NCBI RefSeq assembly: GCF_963678635.1
Contig: NC_087062.1
Location: 68,371,415-68,435,414 of the forward strand
Length of the DNA: 64,000 nt
Source of the DNA: Symsagittifera roscoffensis
Lineage: Eukaryota; Xenacoelomorpha; Acoela; Convolutidae
Direction of reading: 5' to 3'
Made by a program: the position numbers and the translations under genes. Positions 49,501-56,185 of the stretch are shown in pieces. Position 1 is the first letter of the stretch. Every line of letters starts with the position of its first letter. The notes beneath the pieces were generated by a model that made no database searches, was not told the DNA's origin, and saw only the letters and a list, made by a program, of their open reading frames with translations.

Positions 49501-50026
49501 GAATGTCTGCATTTTTTCAAATATTTTTCTATCTTTTTAATGTTTTGACAATTTTTTTGTTATTTTGCTCTTTTTTGTTAAATCAGTGAGTTATGCACGA
49601 GCTGGGCTACTTGCACATCAATCGGCAATCCTTGTTTACAGTATGGGATATGTGAAAGCTTTGAGTATACTATAATGTATGGTCTATAAAAATTAAACAG
49701 AAAACTTTGAGTCTCAGCTATTTAAGAAGTTTGCACGGCCAATGAAACTTTTTTGCTATCTACCACTAATTTTCGCTTTCCGCTAGCTACTTGACTCGCT
49801 AAATAGCGCTTTCAACATTGTCAAAACACTGAAGTGAACTGTAATCTATAATTATTGTTTTAAATACAATAGAAACTATACCTTTGTTTACAACCTCCCA
49901 GGAAACTTCAAAAACGTATCTGTTGTCAAAGTTGACATTTCGACAGATATCTAGCTCGTCTTCAATGAGCTGTGGCCGAGATCCGCGTTTGATTCTGTGT
50001 GTTAGACCTCTGGGAGAAACTGACAT
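22310..50026 (-). CDS. GYS: Glycogen synthase (complete gene, 14 coding exons)
   Basis: The product transfers glucose from UDP-glucose to the growing alpha-1,4 chain of glycogen in the cytosol (GT3 family). The joined exons total 2229 bases, giving 742 residues; human GYS1 is 737. Visible features include the N-terminal K-V-G-G-I-Y-T-V loop (residues 48-55), [38 protein letters not shown] and [26 protein letters not shown] holds Glu536 and Glu544, equivalent to human Glu510/518. The cluster [14 protein letters not shown] has all six regulatory arginines (605, 606, 608, 612, 614, 617) for glucose-6-phosphate control. The C-terminal serines 664/668/672/676/680 match the GSK3/CK2 ladder. An N-terminal R-T-L-S-M-S site like the mammalian one is not visible. 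The start is the ATG at 50026; an upstream ATG at 50047 is possible if no 5' intron exists. Confidence 0.96.
22875..24600 (+). repeat. Dispersed repeat family A, copies 2-5 (intron 13)
   Basis: Four copies in a row, all in the + orientation: 22875-23145, 23358-23770, 23995-24275 and 24300-24600. The last two are near-direct duplicates of each other (~300 bp). They share CATAGCCAA..TTGGAAAAGAG, TTCCGCTGG, TCGAAACTAGAA and, at the 3' end, ATCATCAAGACCTA. Confidence 0.8.
24768..24845 (-). CDS. GYS: GYS exon 13 (residues 630-655)
   Basis: Encodes [13 protein letters not shown], then [12 protein letters not shown]. Acceptor TTTCAG, donor GTGAGT. Confidence 0.95.
25126..25227 (-). CDS. GYS: GYS exon 12 (residues 596-629, allosteric arginines)
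   Basis: Encodes [15 protein letters not shown] followed by L-L-D-W-K. All six arginines of the glucose-6-phosphate-responsive helix are kept. Donor GTGAGT. Confidence 0.97.
25855..26139 (-). CDS. GYS: GYS exon 11 (residues 501-595, catalytic)
   Basis: Encodes [33 protein letters not shown] and T-N-L-S-G-F-G. Holds the two catalytic-site glutamates (536, 544). Acceptor TTCAG, donor GTAATT. Confidence 0.98.
26300..26570. repeat. GC-rich insert with G9/C10 foldback (intron 10)
   Basis: A patch of unusual composition inside an AT-rich intron. GGGGGGGGGCGT (26349-26360) is perfectly complementary to ACGCCCCCCCCC (26369-26380) across an 8-base loop. Open frames across it are driven by the homopolymers. 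It may be the remnant of a mobile element; no family was recognised. Confidence 0.55.
27033..27146 (-). CDS. GYS: GYS exon 10 (residues 463-500)
   Basis: Encodes P-P-I-C-T-H-N-M and [21 protein letters not shown]. In phase 0 at both ends. Donor GTCAGT. Confidence 0.96.
27147..28820. other. GYS intron 9 (3' part), no recognised feature
   Basis: AT-rich intron sequence with only short frames on either strand. The small frame near 27948-28161 is open on both strands and lacks splice or homology support. Confidence 0.5.
28825..29020 (+). repeat. Dispersed repeat family A, degenerate copy 6
   Basis: Keeps AAAACTGGATTCAA-GGTAA, TTTCGCTGGAAAATTTAAAA and a weakened 3' half. Confidence 0.5.
29257..29300 (+). 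repeat. GCGAAGC hairpin motif
   Basis: CACACAGAGGCGAAGCGGCG then CTTCGCATCACTTGCGATAC: stem GCGAAGC / GCTTCGC. The same motif recurs at 35006, 41990, 42409, 44985 (decayed), 45291 (decayed), 36940 (decayed) and 22775 (right half). Confidence 0.6.
29320..31020. repeat. 483-bp higher-order satellite (intron 9)
   Basis: Three near-identical units of 483 bp (landmark GATACCAAGAAATGTCAAAG at 29511, 29994 and 30477). Each unit is made of three diverged monomers of ~120-190 bp that share TCTCAGA-AAACAGACGA, AAGCAAGCTTTTAGT and CATCCACTAAGCCAACA-CGAGG. Single monomers flank both ends. This is a higher-order repeat like those in satellite arrays, but inside a gene. Confidence 0.88.
31061..31745 (+). 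repeat. Dispersed repeat C, copy 1 (with tRNA-like part)
   Basis: Matches 38375-38905 in the same orientation: AACCGACCTGAT, ACATTTAGG-CGAA, AGGGTTAGC, AGAAAATAATCAACGA, GTGTGGCG-CTAAGCCGA, then a minus-strand tRNA-like unit at 31588-31665, then AAATGTGTAAGAAAAGTTGT and the hairpin near 31725. Confidence 0.75.
31588..31665 (-). repeat. tRNA-derived SINE-like unit 3
   Basis: Minus strand: weakened B box GTCAAGAGTCCC, then GGTCGGACCTTG followed by eight T. The tail is the same as at 21085 and 38722. Confidence 0.55.
31970..32215 (+). repeat. Dispersed repeat family A, copy 7
   Basis: AACATAGCCAACAGACAATC through to CCTATATAAGTGACAGTCACTGCGTTC. Confidence 0.7.
32367..32505 (-). CDS. GYS: GYS exon 9 (residues 416-462)
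   Basis: Encodes [17 protein letters not shown] and [12 protein letters not shown]. Acceptor CTACACAG, donor GTTAGT. Confidence 0.96.
32833..32939 (-). CDS. GYS: GYS exon 8 (residues 381-416)
   Basis: Encodes [16 protein letters not shown] and [10 protein letters not shown]. Acceptor TTGTAG, donor GTTAGT. Confidence 0.96.
33256..33376 (-). CDS. GYS: GYS exon 7 (residues 340-380)
   Basis: Encodes [13 protein letters not shown] then [12 protein letters not shown] and A-R-L-N-Y-M-L-K. Acceptor TTTTAG, donor GTATTC. Confidence 0.97.
33950..35930. repeat. ~180-bp diverged satellite (intron 6)
   Basis: About ten diverged units. Each has TTTCGATTGAACCTAAAATCT (varied), then ATTTGGC-GGATAGTTTT-GAGAAA, then a run such as AGTCAAAAA. 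Clear starts lie near 34020, 34190, 34525, 34680, 34780, 35170, 35330, 35640 and 35800. No gene was seen. Confidence 0.65.
35006..35040 (+). repeat. GCGAAGC hairpin motif
   Basis: GCGAAGCTGCGCTTCGC inside CACAGAG..AAACACAAGCG. Perfect 7-bp stem. Confidence 0.65.
35931..37424. other. Intron 6 segment with SINE-like pieces
   Basis: Contains AAATGTGTAAGAAAAGTTGT and the hairpin CACTTGCTCTCGCAAGTG (36554-36622), shared with repeat C. A minus-strand B-box-like GAGCTCAAATC lies near 36755. A decayed GCGAAGC-type motif lies near 36940. No gene was seen. Confidence 0.5.
37425..37850 (+). repeat. Dispersed repeat family A, copy 8
   Basis: Decayed 5' hairpin (ACAGTTGGAAAAGAA), then the TTTTTATTCTGCTGG and TTCGAAACTAGAAG core, ending near ACTATACAAGCGTCTGATCTAC. 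Confidence 0.75.
38375..38905 (+). repeat. Dispersed repeat C, copy 2
   Basis: Second copy of the 31061-31745 repeat, including the tRNA-like unit at 38722-38830 on the minus strand (GGGATTTGAGTCC, then GGTCGGACCTTG) and AAATGTGTAAGAAAAGTTGT. Confidence 0.75.
38925..39380 (+). repeat. Dispersed repeat family A, copy 9
   Basis: ACAGCCATCTGACATTTGG at the start; ATCATCAAGACCTATATAAG and TCTTCACTATTCA at the end. Confidence 0.8.
40120..40237 (-). CDS. GYS: GYS exon 6 (residues 301-340)
   Basis: Encodes [19 protein letters not shown] and F-V-R-G-H-F-Y-G. Acceptor TACAG, donor GTGAGC. It lacks any long open frame by itself and was found by homology pattern. Confidence 0.97.
40390..40860 (+). repeat. 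Dispersed repeat family A, copy 10 (decayed)
   Basis: AAATAGCCAACAGACAGAGT, then partial core pieces. A second partial set of family words (AAGCTCCTTGAATTTCAAGA) follows near 40780. Confidence 0.55.
40861..41990. other. Intron 5 segment of less AT-rich DNA
   Basis: Between about 40870 and 41500 the base composition is more balanced than the rest of the intron, with short frames on both strands. It could be an old solo LTR or other insert, but no partner, TG..CA ends or target duplication could be shown. Confidence 0.35.
41988..42040 (+). repeat. GCGAAGC hairpin motif
   Basis: ACACAGATAGGGAAGCGAAG then CTTCGCACTATTTGCGATAC; similar to 29257 but with a shortened loop. Confidence 0.5.
42400..42890 (+). 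repeat. Dispersed repeat B, copy 2, split by a tRNA-like unit
   Basis: The left half (42400-42640) matches 11490-11690 and the right half (42780-42890) matches 12155-12290. Here the halves are separated by the tRNA-like unit at 42665-42770; in copy 1 they are separated by repeat D. Confidence 0.75.
42665..42770 (-). repeat. tRNA-derived SINE-like unit 6
   Basis: The best tRNA-like unit in the window. The minus strand carries the A box TAGCTTAGATGTAGG and the B box GGGTTCGAGCC, about 35 bases apart. It lacks the paired acceptor arms needed for a functional tRNA. Confidence 0.65.
43245..43710 (+). repeat. Dispersed repeat family A, copy 11 (best 5' end)
   Basis: The 5' end has the perfect hairpin CCAACTGACAGTTGG followed by AAAAGAGTAGTGAACGCA. 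The 3' end is AATCATCACGACCGATATAAG. Confidence 0.85.
43916..44060 (-). CDS. GYS: GYS exon 5 (residues 253-300)
   Basis: Starts [10 protein letters not shown], then [13 protein letters not shown] and F-T-T-V-S-D-V-T, ending in H-L-L-K-R-S-P plus one base. Donor GTCAGC. Confidence 0.97.
44282..44515 (-). CDS. GYS: GYS exon 4 (residues 175-252)
   Basis: Carries F-H-E-W-L-A-G-V-G and the [14 protein letters not shown] block. Its first ~28 residues include a Ser/Gly-rich stretch ([13 protein letters not shown]) longer than the matching loop in human GYS1. Donor GTAAGC. Confidence 0.97.
44751..44942 (-). CDS. GYS: GYS exon 3 (residues 111-174)
   Basis: Phase 0 at both ends. Carries [28 protein letters not shown] and W-F-I-G-E, then the donor GTAAAT. 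Confidence 0.97.
45073..45539. other. Intron 2 segment, decayed hairpin motifs only
   Basis: Decayed GCGAAGC-type motifs lie near 44985 (just inside intron 2) and 45291. Nothing else was recognised. Confidence 0.4.
45540..45800 (+). repeat. Dispersed repeat family A, copy 12 (decayed)
   Basis: TAGCTATTTGCAAAGAGTGTCAATGAAC-like start, AAAGCTCTTTAATTTTCAA in the middle, GCACGGCCGAAATAAT near the end. Confidence 0.55.
45801..47714. other. Intron 2 segment, no gene
   Basis: Contains a short triple repeat, ACATATGCACCAAATT (46563-46622). Otherwise AT-rich without recognised features. Confidence 0.45.
47715..48170 (+). repeat. Dispersed repeat family A, copy 13
   Basis: Core TTATTCCCCTGGGAAATCTGA and CTTTACACTTTTGCTGTTCG; ends ATCACGAAGACCTATATTAGAG. 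Confidence 0.8.
48385..48480 (-). repeat. tRNA-derived SINE-like unit 7
   Basis: Minus strand: A-box-like GTAGCATGGAGATAGCG, weakened B box GGGCTCAAATC, then GGACTTG and eight T. Confidence 0.6.
48799..48983 (-). CDS. GYS: GYS exon 2 (residues 49-110)
   Basis: Acceptor TTTCTTTAG, donor GTAGGT. Carries [11 protein letters not shown] and Y-L-L-I-G-P-Y-N-E, the N-terminal Rossmann start that binds the nucleotide sugar. Confidence 0.97.
49123..49250. repeat. Near-perfect 128-bp hairpin (intron 1)
   Basis: The arms of about 62 bases are reverse complements with only about two mismatches and one length difference in a T/A run. The centre is CCTCCAAACTTTGGAGG. Outer ends are AAGGTTCC and GGAACCTT. 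It lies 140 bp from GYS exon 2. Confidence 0.92.
49251..49352. repeat. GGTACC tandem repeat
   Basis: Six GGTACC sites in a ~27-bp pattern (CTTAAGGTACCTACAAGGTA and so on), itself palindromic. It abuts the hairpin. Confidence 0.9.
49882..50026 (-). CDS. GYS: GYS exon 1 (codons 1-48 + 1 base)
   Basis: Encodes M-S-V-S-P-R-G-L to [10 protein letters not shown], then the donor GTATAG. The sequence just 5' of the ATG (oligo-T then CAAG) resembles a splice acceptor at about 50031, which suggests a 5' UTR intron. If it is not used, the frame extends seven codons to the ATG at 50047. Confidence 0.85.
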
Positions 50027-50047
50027 TACAACTTGAAAAAAAGACAT

Positions 50048-50959
50048 GATTATTTAAGGCCTTCAATTTTTGGCTAATCAGAATGCCAAACTTCATCATG
50101 GTACTATGAGATATAAATGCAGAAATGAGCAGAAACTGAACTTTGACTGGCCTGCAGACTGGGGAAATGATTCCCAATGGCACTGCCCTCAATTCTTTGT
50201 AATTATTCTTATTAGTATATCACGAGTCCTTCATTACACAGTCCAGCCAAAAAGCGTAGAATTTAAGAATTTAATATTTAACCATAACATAAACGACATA
50301 CTTCATTACTAACCTACGTTTTTTTAAATTATCATGGTGACTAAAAGGTGATTTTTGAAATGATTCGTGAATTACAGAAATATTTTTCTAAAAAAAATTA
50401 ATACATCTCTTCGAAAAAAATCATCAATATTAGAGTAGGAAAAAAAATTTCTTTACAAAATTGCCGTTGAATGAATAAATTAGTTATAGAATAATTAAGA
50501 GTCAGAAACTGAGATTCGTTATTTAAATATAGAAGTTTTTGAATATCAATTTACAGTTAACACGGTCAGATCAATATACAGTTAACATTTGTAAATTGAT
50601 GTTTTATCGTCATTTGTATAAGTTTATTGTAAAAAAATTCCTGACGATGCACATAGTTGCTAAAACGTTTGAAATTTACTTTTTATCAAAAATCTAATCA
50701 AATATACTTAACAATCGATTACGTTAAAATTGTTAAACCAACAAACGTTTTCGCACATTTTTAGACCATCTTTAGGTTGAAAAACCTAACTGATGTATTA
50801 GGAATTTTGCCAGTCGGTTTTGTCCTGAAGTTTATCTTGTTTTTGGCGAGAAATGGTATTTAAAAAATCGAAATGACCACGCTTGCGTAAGTTTATCGCC
50901 ACAACTGACACAAAAAGACAGAAAATCAGATGAAGCGAGTTCACAATTGCGGGAAGTTG
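50048..50959. other. 5' flank of GYS coding exon 1
   Basis: Likely contains 5' UTR, an intron or a promoter of GYS, but no clear promoter element or upstream exon could be identified. AT-rich throughout. Confidence 0.35.
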
Positions 50960-53690
50960 GAAAGAAGGTCAGTCTAGAGTCAAACTGCTATTCGCAATTT
51001 GCACAATAAAAATCAATTCGAGTAGAGTTTCTTGTTCCTGATAGAGAGCATCGAGAGTGGATACGTGAGTGCTACTTCTGGAGTAATGTGCTTCTTAACT
51101 GGGACGATCGCCCACTCAAGTGACCCAATGTTTCAAAACTAATAAAGAAATATCTTGACTTAAAACTTATTGCTTCACGAAAACTACTAGAGCTACTATT
51201 TTTGTTCTCTTAGATCAGTTCTAGAAATGTTTTGATTACTTGAATGCGTTTCATAACTTGAGTGCGTATTTTGAATACTAGAGTGGATATTTTGATTACT
51301 TGAGTGCGTATTTTTAATACTTGAGTGCGTTTTATTGAGTTATGTTAAGGACAGAAAGTCAGTCAACAGTCAAACTGCTTTGCAATTTGCACATTAAAAA
51401 TTAATTCGAGTAGAGCTGTCTCATTCCCGATAGAGAGCATCGAGAGTGGATTCGTGAGTGCTACTTCTAGAGTAAAGTGCACCTTAACTGGGACGGTCGC
51501 CCACTCAAATGACCCAATGGTTCAAAACTGATTTAAAAAAATTAGGTTAAAATACATGGCTTCACCAAACCTTCTAGAGCTACTACAGTTGCTCTTCTCG
51601 ATCAGTTCCAGAATTGTTGTCGCTCTGGTTACTTGAGTGCGTTTTATAGAGTTATGTTGAGGTAAGGAGAGTTTTAGATAACTTGTGTAGCTTTTGATTA
51701 CTTGAGTGCGTGTTATAGAGTTATGTTGAGACAAAGCGAGTTTTAGATTGATCCAACTCAAATGGATCAAAGGTCGCTTGTCCAATAAAAATAATAAGTT
51801 TTTCGGGGAACTTCCAAACCTGTTTTATGCGGCGCACTCGTGTTTTAGGTATTTAGAGACCTAGCGATGTGGACTTGCTGATTTCGAAATTGGGGGGAAT
51901 TTTGGAAGTGGTCTTTAAGCTGTAACACAATCTCGATGTCCCATGTCTTCCCATGACCCATGTCCTCCCATGATAATGTAAAACAATCCCATGACCCAAT
52001 GGTTCAAAACTCAAAGAACTTCTTGGGTTATATTTCATTAATTCACTAAATTTTCTAGAGCTACTATAGTTTTTCTACTCCACCAATTCCAGAGTTATTG
52101 TCTAATTTGATTACTTGAGAGCGTTTTATTGAGTTATGTTGAGGTAAGGCAATTTTTGGATTGATCCGTCTGAAATGGATCAGAGGTCTATTGTCCAATA
52201 AAAAGTTTAGTTTTTTCCTTGAAGTCAAAACCCTGCTTTATACAGCGCTCTCGTGTTTAGGTATATAGAGACCTAGCGATTGGAACGTACTTATATCTAA
52301 ATTGGGGGAACTTTTGGTAGTAGTCTTTAAGCTGTAACACAACCTCGATGTCCCATGTCTTCCCATCACCCATGTCTTTTTATGACTCTGTAACACAATT
52401 CCATGACCCAATGGTTCAAAACTGGTAAAATTTCTTGAGTTAAAACTTTTTGTTTCACCAAATTTTGTAGAGCAACTATAATTGTTCTACGCGATCAGTT
52501 CCAGACTCGTTGTCGATTTTGAATATTTGAGTGCGTTTTATAGAGTTTTGTTGAGGCAAGCCGAGTTTGAAATGGTCCATTCGAATTGGATCAAAAGTCC
52601 ATTGTCCAATGAAAAATTTAGGTATTTCTTTGAATTCCCAACCTTGTTTTTAACAACGCTATCTTGTTTTAGGTCTTTAGAGACCTAGCCATGGGGATGT
52701 GCATATTTCTAGAGTGGGGGGAGGGGGTTTGGGTAGTAGCCTCTAAGCTGTAACACAATAATATCGATGTCCCATGTCATAAGCGAACCGAATCAACTCC
52801 GTCAGATTGAGGTACAAAAACACAAGAGGTAGTGTCCCTGACTCTTGAGGAAATGGTTATAGGGCCTATTGCTCTTAACCTAATCTGTGACTTAAGCAAA
52901 CGACTGTTACATAATGTTTCATGGCGCTTTTGGGTGTTTCTTACGTCATCATGGATACAGGATCGAATCCACATGTCACAGCTCCGGGATACATGCCCAT
53001 TCTAGAGTATCGGGGGTACAGTTCAACTGGAAGGTGTCCACATCCTGGTCGAAGCTTTATAGTAAAGCCTAAGAAAGTTTTCTCGTGTTCTTTTGGATAC
53101 AAGGCTTAGGTAATCGGGTTAAGGGAGCCACGAGAGGTATTTCATTGAAATCCCAACTTGAGTGCGTTTTATAGATATATGTTGAATTAAGGCGAGTTTT
53201 AGACTGACACAGCTCCGGGCTACATGTTTTGGGTATTTATGGACTTAGCCATGGGGACGGGCTTATTTCTAGACTGGGGGACTTTTGGGTAAAAGCCTCT
53301 AAGCTGTAACACAATTTCGATGTCCCATGTCATCCCATGACCCTGTAACACAATCCCATGACCCAATGGTTCAAAATTGAAAAAACATCTTGAGTTATAT
53401 CTTATTGCTTCACCAGAACTTCTAGAGCTACTCTAGTTTTTTACTCGACCAGTTCCAGAGTTGTTGTCTATTTTGATTACTTGAGTGCGTTTTATTGAGT
53501 TATGTTGAGGTAAGACGACTTTTAGATGGATCCATCTGAAAAGGATCAAAGGTCTATTGTCCAATAAAAAGTTTAGGTTTTTCCTTGAAGTCAAAACCCT
53601 GCTTTATACAGCGCTCTCGTTTTTAGGTATATAGAGACCTAGTCATTGGAACGTACTTATATCTAAATTGGGGGAACTTTTGGTAGTAGT
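50960..53690. repeat. Tandem array, 390-480 bp units
   Basis: The landmark ATGACCCAATGGTTCAAAAC recurs near 51119 (variant), 51509, 51991, 52403 and 53358. Each unit also has TACTTGAGTGCGTTTTATAGAG, TTTAGAGACCTAGC and CTGTAACACAATCTCGATGT-like blocks. A segment at about 52770-53110 interrupts the array. Confidence 0.85.
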
Positions 53691-53930
53691 CTTTAAGCTA
53701 CCACCAAAAGGGGTTTTTTGAGTGTTGGGAAGTTCAAAAAACCTGTCCAACTCTGGGGTTTTCTAAGACTTGGGAAGTTCAAACAAGTGATCAACACAAG
53801 CTGATTTATCCTTGGGAAATTCAGAGAACAGCACAACACTAAATTTGCTTGAATCTTGGGAAGTTCAAACAACTTCCCAAAACTGGATGCTTCGAATCTC
53901 AAGTAGTGCAATTAAATACTGAAAACAAAA
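53690..53930. repeat. Minisatellite (TTGGGAAGTTCAAACAA type)
   Basis: Four to five irregular ~45-60 bp units with CTTGGGAAGTTCAAACAA. The minus-strand open frame rich in L-N-F-P is a by-product. Confidence 0.65.
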
Positions 53931-54569
53931 AATTTCAAGACCGATTGTCGAAATAAAAATTAAATTGCGACCATTTTCGAGGGGCTACGCACCTGAAAAA
54001 CCGTTTTAATCTTCTTTTAACCTTTATCTGTAACTAGATACGAGTAGACATAAACCAAATTGTGTTAATAGACACTGGTCGGGTGAAAAAAGGGGGGCCA
54101 TAAAAGGTAAAATTGAAAAAAAAAATTAAGAACATCATTACCTGAGAAAGTCAAGTTTGAGTCAAACAAAACTCGCCAAATAGGGCAATCTAAAACGACA
54201 CCGGTGGTCACAGTGCCACAGTTAAAGAAGAAAAACGTTTCAGTGAGCAGGTTGTATACACGAAGAAACAAAGAGCAACTTGAAGCAAAAGAAGCAACTG
54301 GGGAAAACTGGGGAAGAAGAGATGAGAGGATGCCCCAGTGACAGAGATTGATCTAGAGACAACTGGAAAAAGTCTGAATGAGGACAAAAAGAAGATAGGG
54401 AATCAACAATAATGCCAAATACGGTGGAACAGCAATTAAAAACGCTAGAATTCTCACCAATCGGGGATGATATTGAAATAAGAGACAATACCCCAGAGAC
54501 AATGAAAGATGATTCCCAAGCAAATTGAATCTCCTTCATGGAGAGAATAGCAGTGATGGTGGGTTGAAA
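53931..54569. other. Non-coding lead into the Gag relic
   Basis: No feature was recognised at first. From about 54270 the sequence becomes purine-rich, in keeping with a decayed upstream part of the Gag region. Confidence 0.35.
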
Positions 54570-56110
54570 ACAAAAGAGAAAGAGGAAACGACAGCTGGGA
54601 CACCAAAAAGCAAGACCTTGGGACAGTTTCTGCAATAACAATGGTGACTGGGATGGAAGAAACACACAACGCTGATGCCACTCAGGGACCAGAAAACCAG
54701 GCAGCGGAAAGATCATAGGAATCAAGGGTACCAGTGGACATGATCAACCTGATGCGAAAGCTAGATCAGACAGAGAGAAAACTCAAAATTGACAAAGAAG
54801 ACCGCCTGGAATTAAAAAAGGAGATCAGGCACAACAAAATAAAAGCCGTGATTTTTTTTCAGAATGGCCAGATCAACGGAAGAGAGGTTACAGCATATAG
54901 CCGAGAAAGTTGTGAAATATGATACGGAACTGGAGAACTTGATTACGAAGGTCATGGTGGAAGTGAAGAAACGCTATGAAAGCGTAGATGGTAAACTCTG
55001 GAGCCTACATACCAGAATGGTTACGATTAGCAGAGACCAAGCAGATACTTTTTGTGTCAATCAACCACAATTGGATGCACCACTGTGAACATCTACTACC
55101 CTGGAGAAGGCAAACCCTGGAAAAAAGGTGAAACCACCGGGGATCAGTTTAAACTTTACAGAACCGACACGAACGAAACAAGCATCTTTTTCAATGCCTC
55201 CAATCCAAAACAGCATAGGATCCGATCTCGTAAGCCCAGTAACCAGAGGACATACTTTTCAAGCGACAACCGTCCCGAAAAGGCACCGGATGCCACGACA
55301 AAGGAAAAAAATTTGGGAATAATTGAAAAGAACACCTGAAGCAACTGCAACAAGGACCTCAGAATCAAAAAAATTTCAAGAAGCCAAAAAAGTTCAAGGA
55401 CGACCCGGACGGTTGCCTTGATACATGGATTGAGGCAATGAAACTGCATCTAGAGCAAAATGACGAGCGACAAGCTTGCACCGCTATTCTGAGCAGTCTG
55501 GAGAGTACGGAGCTGAAATAAGTAGTGGTCAGTAAAAAGTGGAATGCAAAATAGCAGAGAAGATCTTGAATTCTGCTCAATCGTTTTGGCTCTGGAAAGA
55601 ATGGACATCAGGTCATGATCAGATTTGAGAATCGGAGACAAAGGGATGATGACTCAATGGACCATTTTTCGGATGACCTACAGAATCTGAGGAGGAGGAG
55701 GAGGAGGAGGAGGAGGAGGTAGAGGAGCAACTTGCTATAAGCTATCGAAATATAATGCACCCAACTCAGAAGAGATGAAGCAAAAGTCTAGGGAGTTCAT
55801 ATTAAGGAAACCAGGAAATTTTATTTTTCGGATGATCGGAATCTTCAATGTGGAGCCCATAACAGAGATCAACATGGTATAAGCCGAGAAATGATTTGGA
55901 CAAACGCAGATTGTGTGCGAATTGCAGATTAGCTGATCATCACGTCGCTGATTGCACATCTTATAAACAAGGGATGAAGAGCCTAGGATACACTCCGGAT
56001 GAGGACGCTATGAACCAGTTGGACGAACTTGAATTCTACAGTGGCTTCTTATTCAAAATTGGCGCCCTATGATTCTTCTGTAACCAAGAAGGTCACTTCT
56101 GGATGGATTG
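54570..56110 (+). pseudogene. Retrotransposon Gag pseudogene
   Basis: A Gag-type protein of a retroelement family that I recognise from cnidarian-like genomes. First comes a coiled-coil-like segment in two frames (54734-54922 and 54864-55088: L-D-Q-T-E-R-K-L-K, then T-E-E-R-L-Q-H-I-A-E-K-V). A basic linker follows, then the Gag core K-P-K-K-F-K-D-D-P-D-G-C-L-D-T-W-I-E-A-M-K-L (about 55385-55450) and L-L-N-R-F-G-S-G and R-F-E-N-R-R-Q-R-D-D (55575-55655). A CCHC knuckle C-A-N-C-x4-H-x4-C lies at 55914-55955. Several frameshifts and stops are present, including TAA at 55860-55862 and a TGA at 56070-56072 where the second knuckle's first cysteine is expected. A GGA/GAG run at 55691-55725 expands an arginine stretch. 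No protease or Pol is attached. Confidence 0.8.
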
Positions 56111-56149
56111 TCTTCTGTTCTGGTAGGCCGTGAGTAGTAGATGTAGAGG

Positions 56150-56185
56150 CTAAAGTGGGGGTGTGGGGGGGGGGGGAAGGGGTCC
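56150..56185 (+). repeat. Poly-G tract, copy 1
   Basis: G-runs separated by single T or A; the equivalent in the second duplicate is 58348-58380, where the run is longer. Capable of G-quadruplex formation. Confidence 0.6.

Noticed and set aside
52921-53109. Short frame with M-D-T-G-S-N, like an aspartic protease motif
   Set aside because: Only the D-T-G-S word fits; no flanking protease strands, no second domain, and it lies inside a segment interrupting a tandem array.
54240-54725. 161-codon minus-strand frame rich in Ser/Phe/Leu
   Set aside because: Antisense to the purine-rich Gag relic; the composition is what the complement of a Lys/Glu-rich gene gives.
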